A DNA stretch of 64,000 nucleotides from Micromonospora_G sp044458865. GTDB taxonomy: Bacteria; Actinomycetota; Actinomycetes; Mycobacteriales; Micromonosporaceae. The stretch spans positions 124,001 through 188,000 of the forward strand of contig NZ_JBITIH010000003.1 in NCBI RefSeq assembly GCF_044458865.1. Direction: 5' to 3'. Of this stretch, positions 17,108 to 25,759 are shown piece by piece. Each line of letters starts with the position of its first letter. Within the stretch, counting starts at the first letter, position 1. The position numbers and the translations under genes are program-made. Under the pieces are notes generated by a model. It saw nothing but the letters and a program-made list of their open reading frames with translations. It was not told where the DNA came from and did not search any database.

Positions 17108-18396
17108 CGGATCTCCTCTCTCACCGGTCCGGACGTCGCCCGCCCAGCACGTGCCGGCCCAGGAAGTGCCAGCTCAGGATCTGCGAACCCCGGTTCCGTC
17201 AGCTCGGGTCGACCCGAGCCGGGTCCGGCCAGCCCGGGTTTCGCCGGTGCCGACCGATGTCCGCCGAAGCGGTCCGGGGCGAACGGGGCCAGTACCGGAT
17301 CGGGTACGCCGCTTTCGAGCAGGTCGACGACGAGGTCCGCGGTCACCGGGGTCAGCAGGATGCCGTGCCGGTAGTGCCCGGTCGCGACGACCACGTGGGG
17401 GTGGCCGGCCAGTGGGCCGATGAGCGGGGCGTTGTCGGGCGTACCGGGCCGCTGCCCGGCGACCGCCTCGACCAGCTCGTACTCGGCGAGTTCCGGCACG
17501 AGTTCGGTCGCCGCGTGGAGCAGGTCGCGTACGCCACCGGCGGTGACCGTGGTGTCGCCGCGCTCCTCGACGGTCGCGCCGACGACCACCTCGCCGTCGT
17601 GCCGGGGCACCAGGTAGACCGAGCGGCCGTCGGCGTATCCCCGGATCACGTGCCGGAAGCCGGGCGCCTCCCCGCCGGGGGCGCGAAGCCGGAGGATCTG
17701 CCCCTTCACCGGCCGGATCGGCAGCCCGGTCAGCTCGGCCGCACCACAGCCGGCGGCGACGACGACCGTGCCGGCGTCGAGTTCGTCGAGCCCGCGAACG
17801 GTCGACGGCACGAACACCACCCCGGCGGTCTCGGCCGCCGTACGCAGGGCGGTGACCAGCCGCCGAGGATCGACCTGGTGGTCGTCGGGGGCGTGTGCGC
17901 CGCCGCGTACGCGAGGTGCGAGCAACGGTTCCCGGTCGTGTAGTTCAGTGGCGTTCAGCGCGGTGATCGGCAACCCGAGCCCCTGCTGGTACGACCAGAG
18001 CCGACGCGCCTCGGCGAGGTCGTCGGCGGTCCGGCCGACCACCAGCGTGCCCTCGGTGCGGTAACCCAGTTCGGCGCTGTCGGCGAGTCCTGCGGCGGCG
18101 GCGACCTCGGTGGCGAAGTCGGGCCAGCGGGCGGCGGAATCGAGCAGCAGCCGGGTCAGCTCCTCCTCGCCGAAGGATGCCTCGGCGACCGGGGCGAGCA
18201 TGCCGGCCGCCACCCCGGCGGCACCGCTGCCGGGGTCGGGGTCGTGCAGCAGCACCCGCATCCCCCGCGACGCCGCCCGCCACGCCACGGCCAACCCGAT
18301 CGGCCCACCCCCCACCACCGCCACATCCGCCCGCCGGGCGGTAAGGAAGGGCCCCTTGTTATCGGATTCCGTTGTATAGGGGGCCCTTCCTAACAT
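17104..18396 (-). CDS. thiO: Glycine oxidase ThiO
   Basis: FAD-dependent amine oxidase that makes dehydroglycine for ThiG. The N-terminal dinucleotide-binding motif is VAVVGGGPIGLAVAWRAASRG (residues 25-45), with the DAO family motif VVVAAGCGAAELTGLP near 208-223. Beyond about residue 370 there is an 60-residue Gly/Pro/Ala-rich tail with degenerate repeats that the family does not need. As read, the first 18 residues come from a palindromic repeat element, and the ATG at 18396 overlaps the thiE stop by 7 bp. A GTG closer to the FAD motif (about residue 24) is the main alternative start, but has a weak ribosome-binding site. Confidence 0.94.
   Translation of the reverse strand: MLGRAPYTTESDNKGPFLTARRADVAVVGGGPIGLAVAWRAASRGMRVLLHDPDPGSGAAGVAAGMLAPVAEASFGEEELTRLLLDSAARWPDFATEVAAAAGLADSAELGYRTEGTLVVGRTADDLAEARRLWSYQQGLGLPITALNATELHDREPLLAPRVRGGAHAPDDHQVDPRRLVTALRTAAETAGVVFVPSTVRGLDELDAGTVVVAAGCGAAELTGLPIRPVKGQILRLRAPGGEAPGFRHVIRGYADGRSVYLVPRHDGEVVVGATVEERGDTTVTAGGVRDLLHAATELVPELAEYELVEAVAGQRPGTPDNAPLIGPLAGHPHVVVATGHYRHGILLTPVTADLVVDLLESGVPDPVLAPFAPDRFGGHRSAPAKPGLAGPGSGRPELTEPGFADPELALPGPARAGRATSGPVREEIR
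18341..18394. repeat. Palindromic AGGAAGGGCCCC element at thiE/thiO junction
   Basis: Imperfect inverted repeat of about 54 bp, with arms 18341-18360 and 18374-18394 sharing AGGAAGGGCCCC and its complement. The short AT-richer centre (TTATCGGATTCCGTTGTATA) is unlike the flanking coding DNA. It supplies the last codon and TAG stop of thiE and the ATG and N-terminal codons of thiO. The core resembles a dispersed palindrome I recall from Micromonospora genomes; no other copy was seen in this window. Confidence 0.8.
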
Positions 18397-19034
18397 GTCG
18401 GGGCTCCGGTGCGACCGAGCGCGGTGAGCAGTTCGGTGGTGGCCCGGGAAGGGTCGGCGGCACCGGAGACGGCACCGACCACGGCCACCCCGTACGCCCC
18501 GGCGGCGAGCAGCGCCGGCACCCGCTCGGCGGTCACCCCGCCGATCGCGATGACCGGTACGCCCACCGCCGTGGCGACCCGTCCGACACCTGCCGGTCCG
18601 ATCGGTTCCGGCAGCCCGTCCTTGGTGGTGGTGGCGTAACAGGGTCCGACACCGAGGTAGCTGGCGCCGTCGGCGACCGCGTCGAGGGCGGTGGCGGGAA
18701 CCCGGGCGGTGGCACCGAGCAGCGCGTCCGGCCCGAGCACCCGCCGGGCGGCTGTGACCGGCAGGTCCAGTGCCCCGACGTGCCCTCCGGCGGCGTGCAC
18801 CGCGAGCGCCACGTGCAGCCGGTCGTTGACCAGGCAGGTCGCGCCGGCCGGGGTGCAGAGTTCGACGATCCGCCGGGCGAGCTCGTACGCCTCGCGGTCG
18901 GTGGCGTCGTCCTCGACGCGTACCTGGACCACGAGTTCGGGCCCGGCGACGGCCAGTGCGGCACGTACCGTGGCGATGGGATCACGCCCGGTACGGGTGT
19001 CGGTGATGAGATGCAGTCGTCCCAGTGAGGGCAC
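18390..19034 (-). CDS. thiE: Thiamine phosphate synthase ThiE
   Basis: Joins HMP pyrophosphate and thiazole phosphate to give thiamine phosphate. 214 residues. It has the substrate-binding set of true ThiE: Gln37-Val-Arg39, Asn70-Asp71, Asp90, the TTTK phosphate-binding loop near 138-141 and IAIGGVTAE near 165-173. The GTG at 19034 has GGAGG 8 nt upstream; that ribosome-binding site abuts the 3' end of the TPP riboswitch. It is the first gene of the thi operon, and its stop codon lies inside a palindromic repeat. Confidence 0.93.
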   Translation of the reverse strand: MPSLGRLHLITDTRTGRDPIATVRAALAVAGPELVVQVRVEDDATDREAYELARRIVELCTPAGATCLVNDRLHVALAVHAAGGHVGALDLPVTAARRVLGPDALLGATARVPATALDAVADGASYLGVGPCYATTTKDGLPEPIGPAGVGRVATAVGVPVIAIGGVTAERVPALLAAGAYGVAVVGAVSGAADPSRATTELLTALGRTGAPTC

Positions 19035-19044
19035 GGCAACGCTC

Positions 19045-19133
19045 CTCCCTGCGCCGGCATTACCCGGATCAGGTTCGACGGTCGGGGGCTTCCAGCCCCC
19101 CTCTCAGCCCGGTTCACCGGACTCCCGTGGGTT
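19045..19133 (-). promoter_or_regulatory. TPP riboswitch (THI element)
   Basis: On the minus strand this 5' leader holds the hallmark segments of the THI box: GGGAGTCCGG at the 5' side, GGCTGAGAGGGGGGCT, and ACCTGATCCGGGTAATGCCG followed by GCGCAGGGA. The variable P3-type hairpin (GGGGGCT/AGCCCCC) is intact. No terminator hairpin follows. The closing stem's 3' strand merges with the thiE ribosome-binding site, so TPP most likely blocks translation initiation. It governs all seven genes downstream through coupling. Confidence 0.96.
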
Positions 19134-19144
19134 ACTTGCCGACC

Positions 19145-19173
19145 ACACTACGACGGCGGACCGGATCCGCCAA
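19145..19173 (-). promoter_or_regulatory. Promoter of the thi operon
   Basis: Read leftwards, TTGGCG (19168-19173), a 17-bp spacer, and TAGTGT (19145-19150) form a good housekeeping-sigma promoter. Transcription would start a few bases before the riboswitch, as expected. Confidence 0.65.
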
Positions 19174-19499
19174 GAGGGTCGCGCGTCACAGGGGCCCCGT
19201 GGGGGCGAGCGGTCACACTCGCCGCCACCCCCGCGTGACCCTCAGCCAACGAACAAAAGGGCTGCGGTTTTGTCTGTCCTATCCGGAAGATCCACCTCGG
19301 TTACCCAACCGTTACCCGATTTGGCTTGTTGCCGTATTGCCCGCCCCGCGCTGACCAGCATTAATTTGTTCAGCGACAAGACAAATTTTGGCGGTGCGGC
19401 CACGGCGGGCCAACCCGGCGAAACCCACACCCCCGAACCGGTCTTCGGCGAGCCGGCCGGGGATCCCCCGTTGTCCTCATCGGACGAAGGAGATCCTTC
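19151..19499. other. Intergenic region before the ThuA/dehydrogenase gene
   Basis: About 350 bp without a gene. The right half (19310-19395) is distinctly AT-richer than its surroundings and contains an inverted repeat listed separately. The stretch just before the gene includes AAGGAG with 7 nt to the GTG start. No further RNA element was recognised. Confidence 0.6.
19363..19387. promoter_or_regulatory. AT-rich inverted repeat, candidate operator
   Basis: AATTTGT (19363-19369) and its exact complement ACAAATT (19381-19387) are separated by 11 bp, giving an 18-bp centre-to-centre spacing close to two helical turns. It is 112 bp ahead of the secreted-enzyme gene in an otherwise GC-rich genome. 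It looks like a site for a dimeric repressor; the regulator is unknown. Confidence 0.45.
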
Positions 19500-22400
19500 G
19501 TGTCAAGACCTCGCCCGCGCCGCGCGATGCGCGGCGTCCTCAGCCACGCGCTGCTGAGTCTCGCGGTCGCCGTCACCTCGACGGCGACCGCACTCGTAGC
19601 AGCGCCAACCGCGGCTCAGGCCGCACCGGCAGCCGCCGCGGCCGATCCGTACTCGGTACTGGTCTTCTCCAAGACCGCCGGGTTCCGGCACGGCTCCATT
19701 CCCTCCGGCATCGCGGCCATCCAGCAACTCGGCGCGGCGAACGGATTCACCGTCGACGCTACCGAGGACGCGACCGCGTTCAACGACGCCAATCTCGCCA
19801 ACTACAAGGCCGTGATCTGGCTCTCCACCACCGGTGATGTGCTCGACGACACTCAGCAGGCGTCGTTCGAGCGCTACGTCAAGGCCGGTGGCGGGTACGT
19901 CGGCATCCACGCCGCCTCCGACACCGAGTACAACTGGCCGTGGTACGGCGGGCTCGTCGGCGCGTACTTCAACGCGCACCCGGCGAACCAGCAGGCCACG
20001 GTCAAGGTCGAGGACCCGGCCCACCCCTCCACCGCCGGACTGCCGGACAAGTGGTCCCGCTTCGACGAGTGGTACAACTTCCGGACCAACCCGCGTGCCA
20101 ACGTGCACGTGCTGGCCAGCCTGGACGAGCGGAGCTACACCCCGGGCACCGGCGCGATGGGCGCCGACCACCCGACCGCCTGGTGCCAGGAGTACGACGG
20201 TGGCCGTTCCTGGTACACCGGCGGCGGCCACACCAACGAGTCGTACGCGGAACCGCAGTTCCTCACCCACCTGCTCGGCGGCATCGAGACCGCCGCGGGT
20301 GTCGTGGACGCCGACTGCAGCGCCTCGAAGACCAGCAGCTTCGAGAAGGTGTCGCTGGACAGCAACACCAACAACCCGATGGAGCTGGACATCGCCCCCG
20401 ACGGGCGGGTCTTCTACGTCGAGCGCGACGGCCGGATCCAGATCATCAAGCCGAACACCGGCACCACCGTCACCGCGGTCACCCTGCCGGTCTTCACCGG
20501 CAACGAGGACGGCCTGCTCGGCATCCAGCTCGACCCGGGCTTCGCCACCAACAAGTGGGTGTACGTCTACTACGCCCCCGCCGGTGGGGCGGCCCGTAAC
20601 TACCTCTCCCGGTTCACGGTCGAGGGCGACACCATCGACCCGGCCACCGAGAAGGTCGTGCTCCAGGTCCCGACGCAGCGCAACACCTGCTGCCACGCGG
20701 GCGGCAGCATCACCTTCGACAGCCAGGGGAACCTGTACCTGGCGCTCGGTGACAACACCAACCCGTTCGAGTCGGACTCCTTCACCCCGATCGACGAGCG
20801 GCCGGGTCGGCAGGACTTCGACGCGCAGCGTTCCTCGGGCAACACCAACGACCTGCGCGGAAAGGTGCTCCGGATCCACCCGGAGAACGACGGCACCTAC
20901 ACCGTGCCGGCGGGCAACCTCTTCCCCCCGGGCACCGCACTGACCAAGCCCGAGATCTACGCGATGGGCTTCCGGAACCCGTTCCGGATCGGCGTCGACC
21001 CGGAGACCGACACCCTGTACGTGGGTGACTACGGACCGGACGCCGGCGCGGCGAACCCGAACCGTGGCCCCGAGGGCACGGTCGAGTGGAACATCGTCAC
21101 GCCCGGCAACTACGGCTGGCCGTACTGTCACGGTGCGAACTACGCGTACAACGACTACCCGTTCCCGTCGGGGCCGAGTGGGCCGAAGTTCGACTGTGCC
21201 GCACCGGTGAACAACTCGCCGAACAACACCGGTCTGACCAACCTGCCGCCGGCCATCTCGGCCACGGTCGACTTCGACTACAGCGGCAACCCGCTGTTCC
21301 CGGAGATCGGCGGCGGCGGTGCGCCGATGGGCGGCCCGGTCTACCGGTACGACGAGAACCTGAACTCGGAGCGGAAGTGGCCGGCCTACTACGACGGCAA
21401 GGCGCTGCTCGGCGAGTGGAACCAGAACAAGATGTACACCATGCAGGTCAGTGCCGACGGCAAGTCGCTGGTCGACATCAACCAGCTGCTGACCGGCATG
21501 ACCATGCTGCGGCCGATGGACTTCGAGTTCGGTCCGGACGGGGCGCTGTACCTGATCGAATGGGGTACCGGCTTCGGCGGCAACAACGACAACTCGGGCA
21601 TCTACCGGATCGACTACATCGCCGGTGAGCGGTCCCCGATCGCGGTCGCGAACGCCGAACCCACCTCGGGTCCGGCACCGCTGGCGGTGCAGTTCTCCAG
21701 CGCCGGGTCGCGTGACCCGGACGGTGGCGCGCTGACGTACGCCTGGAACTTCGGCGACAGCACCACCTCGACCGAGGCGAACCCGTCGCACACGTACGCG
21801 GCGGCGGGCAACTACAACGCGCAGCTCACGGTCACCAACCCCAAGGGGCGGACCGCGGTCGCGAACGTACCGGTCACGGTCGGCAACACCGCGCCGACGG
21901 TCTCGATCGAGTTCCCGCCGGACGGCGGCTTCTTCGAGTGGGGCGACCTGGTCAAGTACAGGGTCAACGTGACCGACCCGGAGGACGGCACGATCGACTG
22001 TGACCGGGTGGTGCTGCAGTACTACCTCGGCCACGACCAGCACGCGCACCCGTTGCAGTCGTACACCGGCTGTGAGGGTTCGGTCCAGACGCTGCTCGCC
22101 TCCGGGCACGGCGCCGAGGCGAACGTCTTCGGTGTCTTCGAGGCGGTCTACACCGACGGCGGCGGCGCCGGCGGCTCGCACGCCCTGACCGGGCGGGCGC
22201 TGGAGCAGCTCCAGCCGAAGCGCAAGCAGGCCGAGTACTTCTCGTCCACCGGCCGGCTCGCCGGCAGCGCCAGCACCGGTGACCCGGGCGTGGCGCGGCA
22301 GGCGACCGAGGACACCGCCGGCGGGTTCGAGAACATCGGCTGGATCGAGGCCGACGACTGGTGGGCCTTCGACCCGGCGAACCTGACCGGCATCGACTCG

Positions 22401-25316
22401 GTCCGGTTCCGGGCGGCGTCGGCCGGCGGCGGCGGGCGGATCGAGGTCCGCGTCGGCGCTCCGGACGGCCCCACGGTCGCGACGGCCGACGTACCGAGCA
22501 CGGGTGGTTGGCAGACCTACGTCGACGTCACCGCCAACCTGACCACCCCGAGCACCACCAGCGGTCCGCTCTACTTCGTGGCCCGCAACCCGGTCGGTTC
22601 CAACGGGACCGGCGCGATCATCAACGTGAACTGGGTCGACTTCCTCGGCCGGGGTGTCACCGACAACGCCCCGCCGGTCGTCACCGCTTCGGCGAACCCG
22701 ACCGCCGGCATCGCGCCGGTGGCGGTCACCTTCACGAGTACGGCGACCGACCCGGAGAACGACGCCCCGCTCACGTACGCGTGGGACTTCGGTGACGGCG
22801 GTACGGCGAACACCGCCAACGCCGCCCACACCTACAGCGTGCCGGGCAACTTCACCGCCACCCTGACCGTGACCGACGCCCGTGGTGCCTCCACCAGCGT
22901 CTCCGTCCCGGTCCAGGTCACCGCGCCGAACACGTCCTGCTTCGGGGCGCGCTCGGACGACTTCGGCGGGAACTCGCTGAACCGGGACCGCTGGTCGACC
23001 GTGATCCGGGAGAACCAGCTCTACTCGGTCGCCAACGGCAACCTGGTGCTGCCGACCGCGGTCGGCGACCTGTACGCCGGCACGAACAACGCCACCAACC
23101 TGGTGCTCCAGCCGGCCCCGAACGGTGCCTGGCAGGCGACCACGAAGGTGACGCTGAGCGCGACCGCCAACTACCACCAGGCCGGGCTGATCCTCTACGG
23201 CGACGATGCGAACTACGCCAAGGTGGACCTGCTCTGGGGCGACAACCGCAAGATCGAGTTCATCCGGGAGACCGCCGGTACGCCGCGTAACGAGGCCGCC
23301 GACGCCATCCCGGCACCCGCCGGTCTCGGTGACACGTTCTACGTACGCCTGATCAGCGACGGCACCAACCTGACCGCGGCCTTCTCGGCCGACGGCCAGA
23401 CCTTCACCCCGGTCGGCCGGTCGGCCGCACTGGCCGGGATCGAGAACCCGAAGGTGGGGCTCTTCGCGCTGAACGGCAACACCACCGCCCCGGTGGTGGA
23501 CGCGCTGTTCGACTGGTTCCAGCTCTCCCCGGACGAGCCGGCCGGCCCGGTCGTGCCGTCCGACGAGTTCGCCGGCACCAGCCTCGACAAGTGCAAGTGG
23601 AACGCGGTCGTCCGGGAGAACCCGGCCGGATACCGGGTGACCGGTGGCGGCCTGCAGATCGACGTACCGAACGGCGACATCTACGGAGCCGGCGGCACCC
23701 CGCCGTCGAACTTCATCCTCCAGAACGCGCCGGCCGGTGACTGGACGATCGAGACCAGGGTCGACGGCAGCCAGTTCAACGAGCAGTACCAGCAGGGCGG
23801 TCTCCTCGTCTACGGCGACGACGACAACTACCTGAAGCTGGACTACATCGTCGACAACCAGCCCGGACAGGCGCTGGTACGGCGGATCGAGTTCCGCAGC
23901 GAGATCGCCGCCGCGGTGCAGGATCCGCAGCCGAACGCCGCGAACCTGACCCAGGGGATCTGGCACCTGCGGCTGGCCAAGGTGGGCACGACGTACACCG
24001 CGTCGTACTCGGCGGACGGGACCGACTGGACCACGTTGGGGAGCCTGACCAACGCGGCCGTGGGCGCCACGCCCAAGTTCGGCCTCTTCACCCTCGGCGC
24101 CAACCAGCAGGCGTCGAAGCCGGCGACGTTCGACTACTTCCGGGTGGGCACCACGGTCGAGGACTCGACCGCACCGGTGACCACCTCGGCGGTGGCCGGT
24201 ACGCCGACCGGCGGCTGGTACAACGGCGCCACCACGGTGACCCTGACCGCCACCGACAACGCCGGTGGCAGCGGAGTGGCCAGCACCGAGTACCAGCTCG
24301 ACGCGGGCACCACCTGGACCGCCTACACCGAGCCGATCCTGGTCTCCGGTGACGGCGCCCACCAGGTGCGGTTCCGTTCCACCGACGAGGCCGGCAACGC
24401 CGAGGAGGCGAAGAGCGTCGACGTGAGGATCGACGCCACCGCGCCCGTCACCTCGGCGACCTTCGCACCCCCGAGCGACAGCGGTTGGCACGCCGGGACC
24501 ATCCCGGTGACGTTGGCCGCCCAGGACGCGGGTGCGGGCGTCAGCAAGGTGGAGTGGTCGCTCGACGGCGGCCCCTGGACGCCGTACACCACGGCGGTCA
24601 GTGTCAGCGGCGACGGGCAGCACGAACTGCTGTACCGGGCCACCGACGCGGCCGGCAACGCCGAGACGCTGAAGTCGGCCGTACTGAAGATCGACGGCAC
24701 CAAGCCCACCGTCCTGGTCTCCGGTCTCGCGGATGGCCAGCTCTACGGCGACAGTGCCGACGTACGGGTCTCCTGGCAGGCGGTCGACCCGACCTCCGGT
24801 CTGGAAGCGACCATCGGCACCCTGGACGGCCAGCCGTACCAGAACAACACCCTGCAGGCCCTCTACGACCTTCCGCTGGGTCTGCACGAACTGACCGTGA
24901 CCGCCACCGACAGGGCCGGCAACCAGACGACCTCATCGGTACGGTTCTTCGTCACCACCTCGTTCCGGGACATGCAGAACCTCATCGACCGGTTCAAGGC
25001 CACCAACCGCCTCTCCGTCAAGGCCCACAAGCAGCTCACCAACAAGCTGACGGCGGTCCGCGAGTCCGAGGCGGCGGGTAACGACAAGCGGGCGGTTCAG
25101 CAGTTGACCGCGTTCAAGGCACTGGTGGCCGACACGGCCCTGGTCACCGACGCCGACGTACGCGGCGTCCTGACCCGGGACGCGGACGCCATGATTGTTC
25201 GGCTCGGTGGCACCGCCACCAAGGCCGGTGTGAAGGCCAACGCCGACAAGCCCGTCCAAGGGGCGGGACGTCTCGCGCAGGACCCGACCCGGATCACCCC
25301 GGGCGGCAAGCTCTAA
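19500..25316 (+). CDS. Secreted multidomain ThuA / sugar dehydrogenase / PKD / CBM protein
   Basis: A 1938-residue exported protein. Domains in order: signal peptide (1-40, ending AQAAPAAAA); ThuA-like glutamine-amidotransferase fold (about 48-270, VLVFSKTAGFRHGSI); a PQQ-type glucose/sorbosone dehydrogenase beta-propeller (about 279-707, with GLLGIQLDPGF, NTCCHAGGSITF and FRNPFRIGVDPETDTLYVGDYG); PKD (711-797); linker; CBM6-like (about 912-1058); PKD (1060-1140); two concanavalin-like/DUF1349 domains (1145-1350, 1357-1555); three OmpL47-type repeats (about 1560-1820); and a helical tail. Start is GTG 19500 with AAGGAG 7 nt upstream. It is likely an extracellular enzyme acting on, or bound to, a polysaccharide. 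Whether both catalytic modules are active is unknown. Confidence 0.9.
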   Translation: MSRPRPRRAMRGVLSHALLSLAVAVTSTATALVAAPTAAQAAPAAAAADPYSVLVFSKTAGFRHGSIPSGIAAIQQLGAANGFTVDATEDATAFNDANLANYKAVIWLSTTGDVLDDTQQASFERYVKAGGGYVGIHAASDTEYNWPWYGGLVGAYFNAHPANQQATVKVEDPAHPSTAGLPDKWSRFDEWYNFRTNPRANVHVLASLDERSYTPGTGAMGADHPTAWCQEYDGGRSWYTGGGHTNESYAEPQFLTHLLGGIETAAGVVDADCSASKTSSFEKVSLDSNTNNPMELDIAPDGRVFYVERDGRIQIIKPNTGTTVTAVTLPVFTGNEDGLLGIQLDPGFATNKWVYVYYAPAGGAARNYLSRFTVEGDTIDPATEKVVLQVPTQRNTCCHAGGSITFDSQGNLYLALGDNTNPFESDSFTPIDERPGRQDFDAQRSSGNTNDLRGKVLRIHPENDGTYTVPAGNLFPPGTALTKPEIYAMGFRNPFRIGVDPETDTLYVGDYGPDAGAANPNRGPEGTVEWNIVTPGNYGWPYCHGANYAYNDYPFPSGPSGPKFDCAAPVNNSPNNTGLTNLPPAISATVDFDYSGNPLFPEIGGGGAPMGGPVYRYDENLNSERKWPAYYDGKALLGEWNQNKMYTMQVSADGKSLVDINQLLTGMTMLRPMDFEFGPDGALYLIEWGTGFGGNNDNSGIYRIDYIAGERSPIAVANAEPTSGPAPLAVQFSSAGSRDPDGGALTYAWNFGDSTTSTEANPSHTYAAAGNYNAQLTVTNPKGRTAVANVPVTVGNTAPTVSIEFPPDGGFFEWGDLVKYRVNVTDPEDGTIDCDRVVLQYYLGHDQHAHPLQSYTGCEGSVQTLLASGHGAEANVFGVFEAVYTDGGGAGGSHALTGRALEQLQPKRKQAEYFSSTGRLAGSASTGDPGVARQATEDTAGGFENIGWIEADDWWAFDPANLTGIDSVRFRAASAGGGGRIEVRVGAPDGPTVATADVPSTGGWQTYVDVTANLTTPSTTSGPLYFVARNPVGSNGTGAIINVNWVDFLGRGVTDNAPPVVTASANPTAGIAPVAVTFTSTATDPENDAPLTYAWDFGDGGTANTANAAHTYSVPGNFTATLTVTDARGASTSVSVPVQVTAPNTSCFGARSDDFGGNSLNRDRWSTVIRENQLYSVANGNLVLPTAVGDLYAGTNNATNLVLQPAPNGAWQATTKVTLSATANYHQAGLILYGDDANYAKVDLLWGDNRKIEFIRETAGTPRNEAADAIPAPAGLGDTFYVRLISDGTNLTAAFSADGQTFTPVGRSAALAGIENPKVGLFALNGNTTAPVVDALFDWFQLSPDEPAGPVVPSDEFAGTSLDKCKWNAVVRENPAGYRVTGGGLQIDVPNGDIYGAGGTPPSNFILQNAPAGDWTIETRVDGSQFNEQYQQGGLLVYGDDDNYLKLDYIVDNQPGQALVRRIEFRSEIAAAVQDPQPNAANLTQGIWHLRLAKVGTTYTASYSADGTDWTTLGSLTNAAVGATPKFGLFTLGANQQASKPATFDYFRVGTTVEDSTAPVTTSAVAGTPTGGWYNGATTVTLTATDNAGGSGVASTEYQLDAGTTWTAYTEPILVSGDGAHQVRFRSTDEAGNAEEAKSVDVRIDATAPVTSATFAPPSDSGWHAGTIPVTLAAQDAGAGVSKVEWSLDGGPWTPYTTAVSVSGDGQHELLYRATDAAGNAETLKSAVLKIDGTKPTVLVSGLADGQLYGDSADVRVSWQAVDPTSGLEATIGTLDGQPYQNNTLQALYDLPLGLHELTVTATDRAGNQTTSSVRFFVTTSFRDMQNLIDRFKATNRLSVKAHKQLTNKLTAVRESEAAGNDKRAVQQLTAFKALVADTALVTDADVRGVLTRDADAMIVRLGGTATKAGVKANADKPVQGAGRLAQDPTRITPGGKL

Positions 25317-25331
25317 CCCTCGGTTCCACCC

Positions 25332-25341
25332 GTACCACCGC
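25332..25341 (+). repeat. 10-bp direct repeat flanking the C tract (left copy)
   Basis: CGTACCACCG at 25331-25340 recurs at 25632-25641, on the other side of the C tract. It could be a chance match or the edge of a repeat on which assembly of the tract collapsed. Confidence 0.4.
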
Positions 25342-25350
25342 ACCAACACC

Positions 25351-25630
<280 letters not shown>

Positions 25631-25759
25631 GCGTACCACCGCTCCTCTTCCCACCGCACCGATGCGCGACAGCACAGCCACTGCCGCCGGACCGCTCCGA
25701 CACGCACACTGGAGCCGGCGGCACCGCACCGGGTGTTGACGCGTCGAAAGGAAACTCTG

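Noticed and set aside
18390..19034. This gene as a degenerate or inactive ThiE
   Set aside because: Although one active-site segment (GATA) is unusual, the Gln-Arg, Asn-Asp, Asp and TTTK residues are present.
19503..24887. 1794-codon open frame opposite the secreted-enzyme gene
   Set aside because: It is an antisense shadow produced by GC-rich codons; the plus-strand product has a signal peptide and clear domains, and the antisense product has none.
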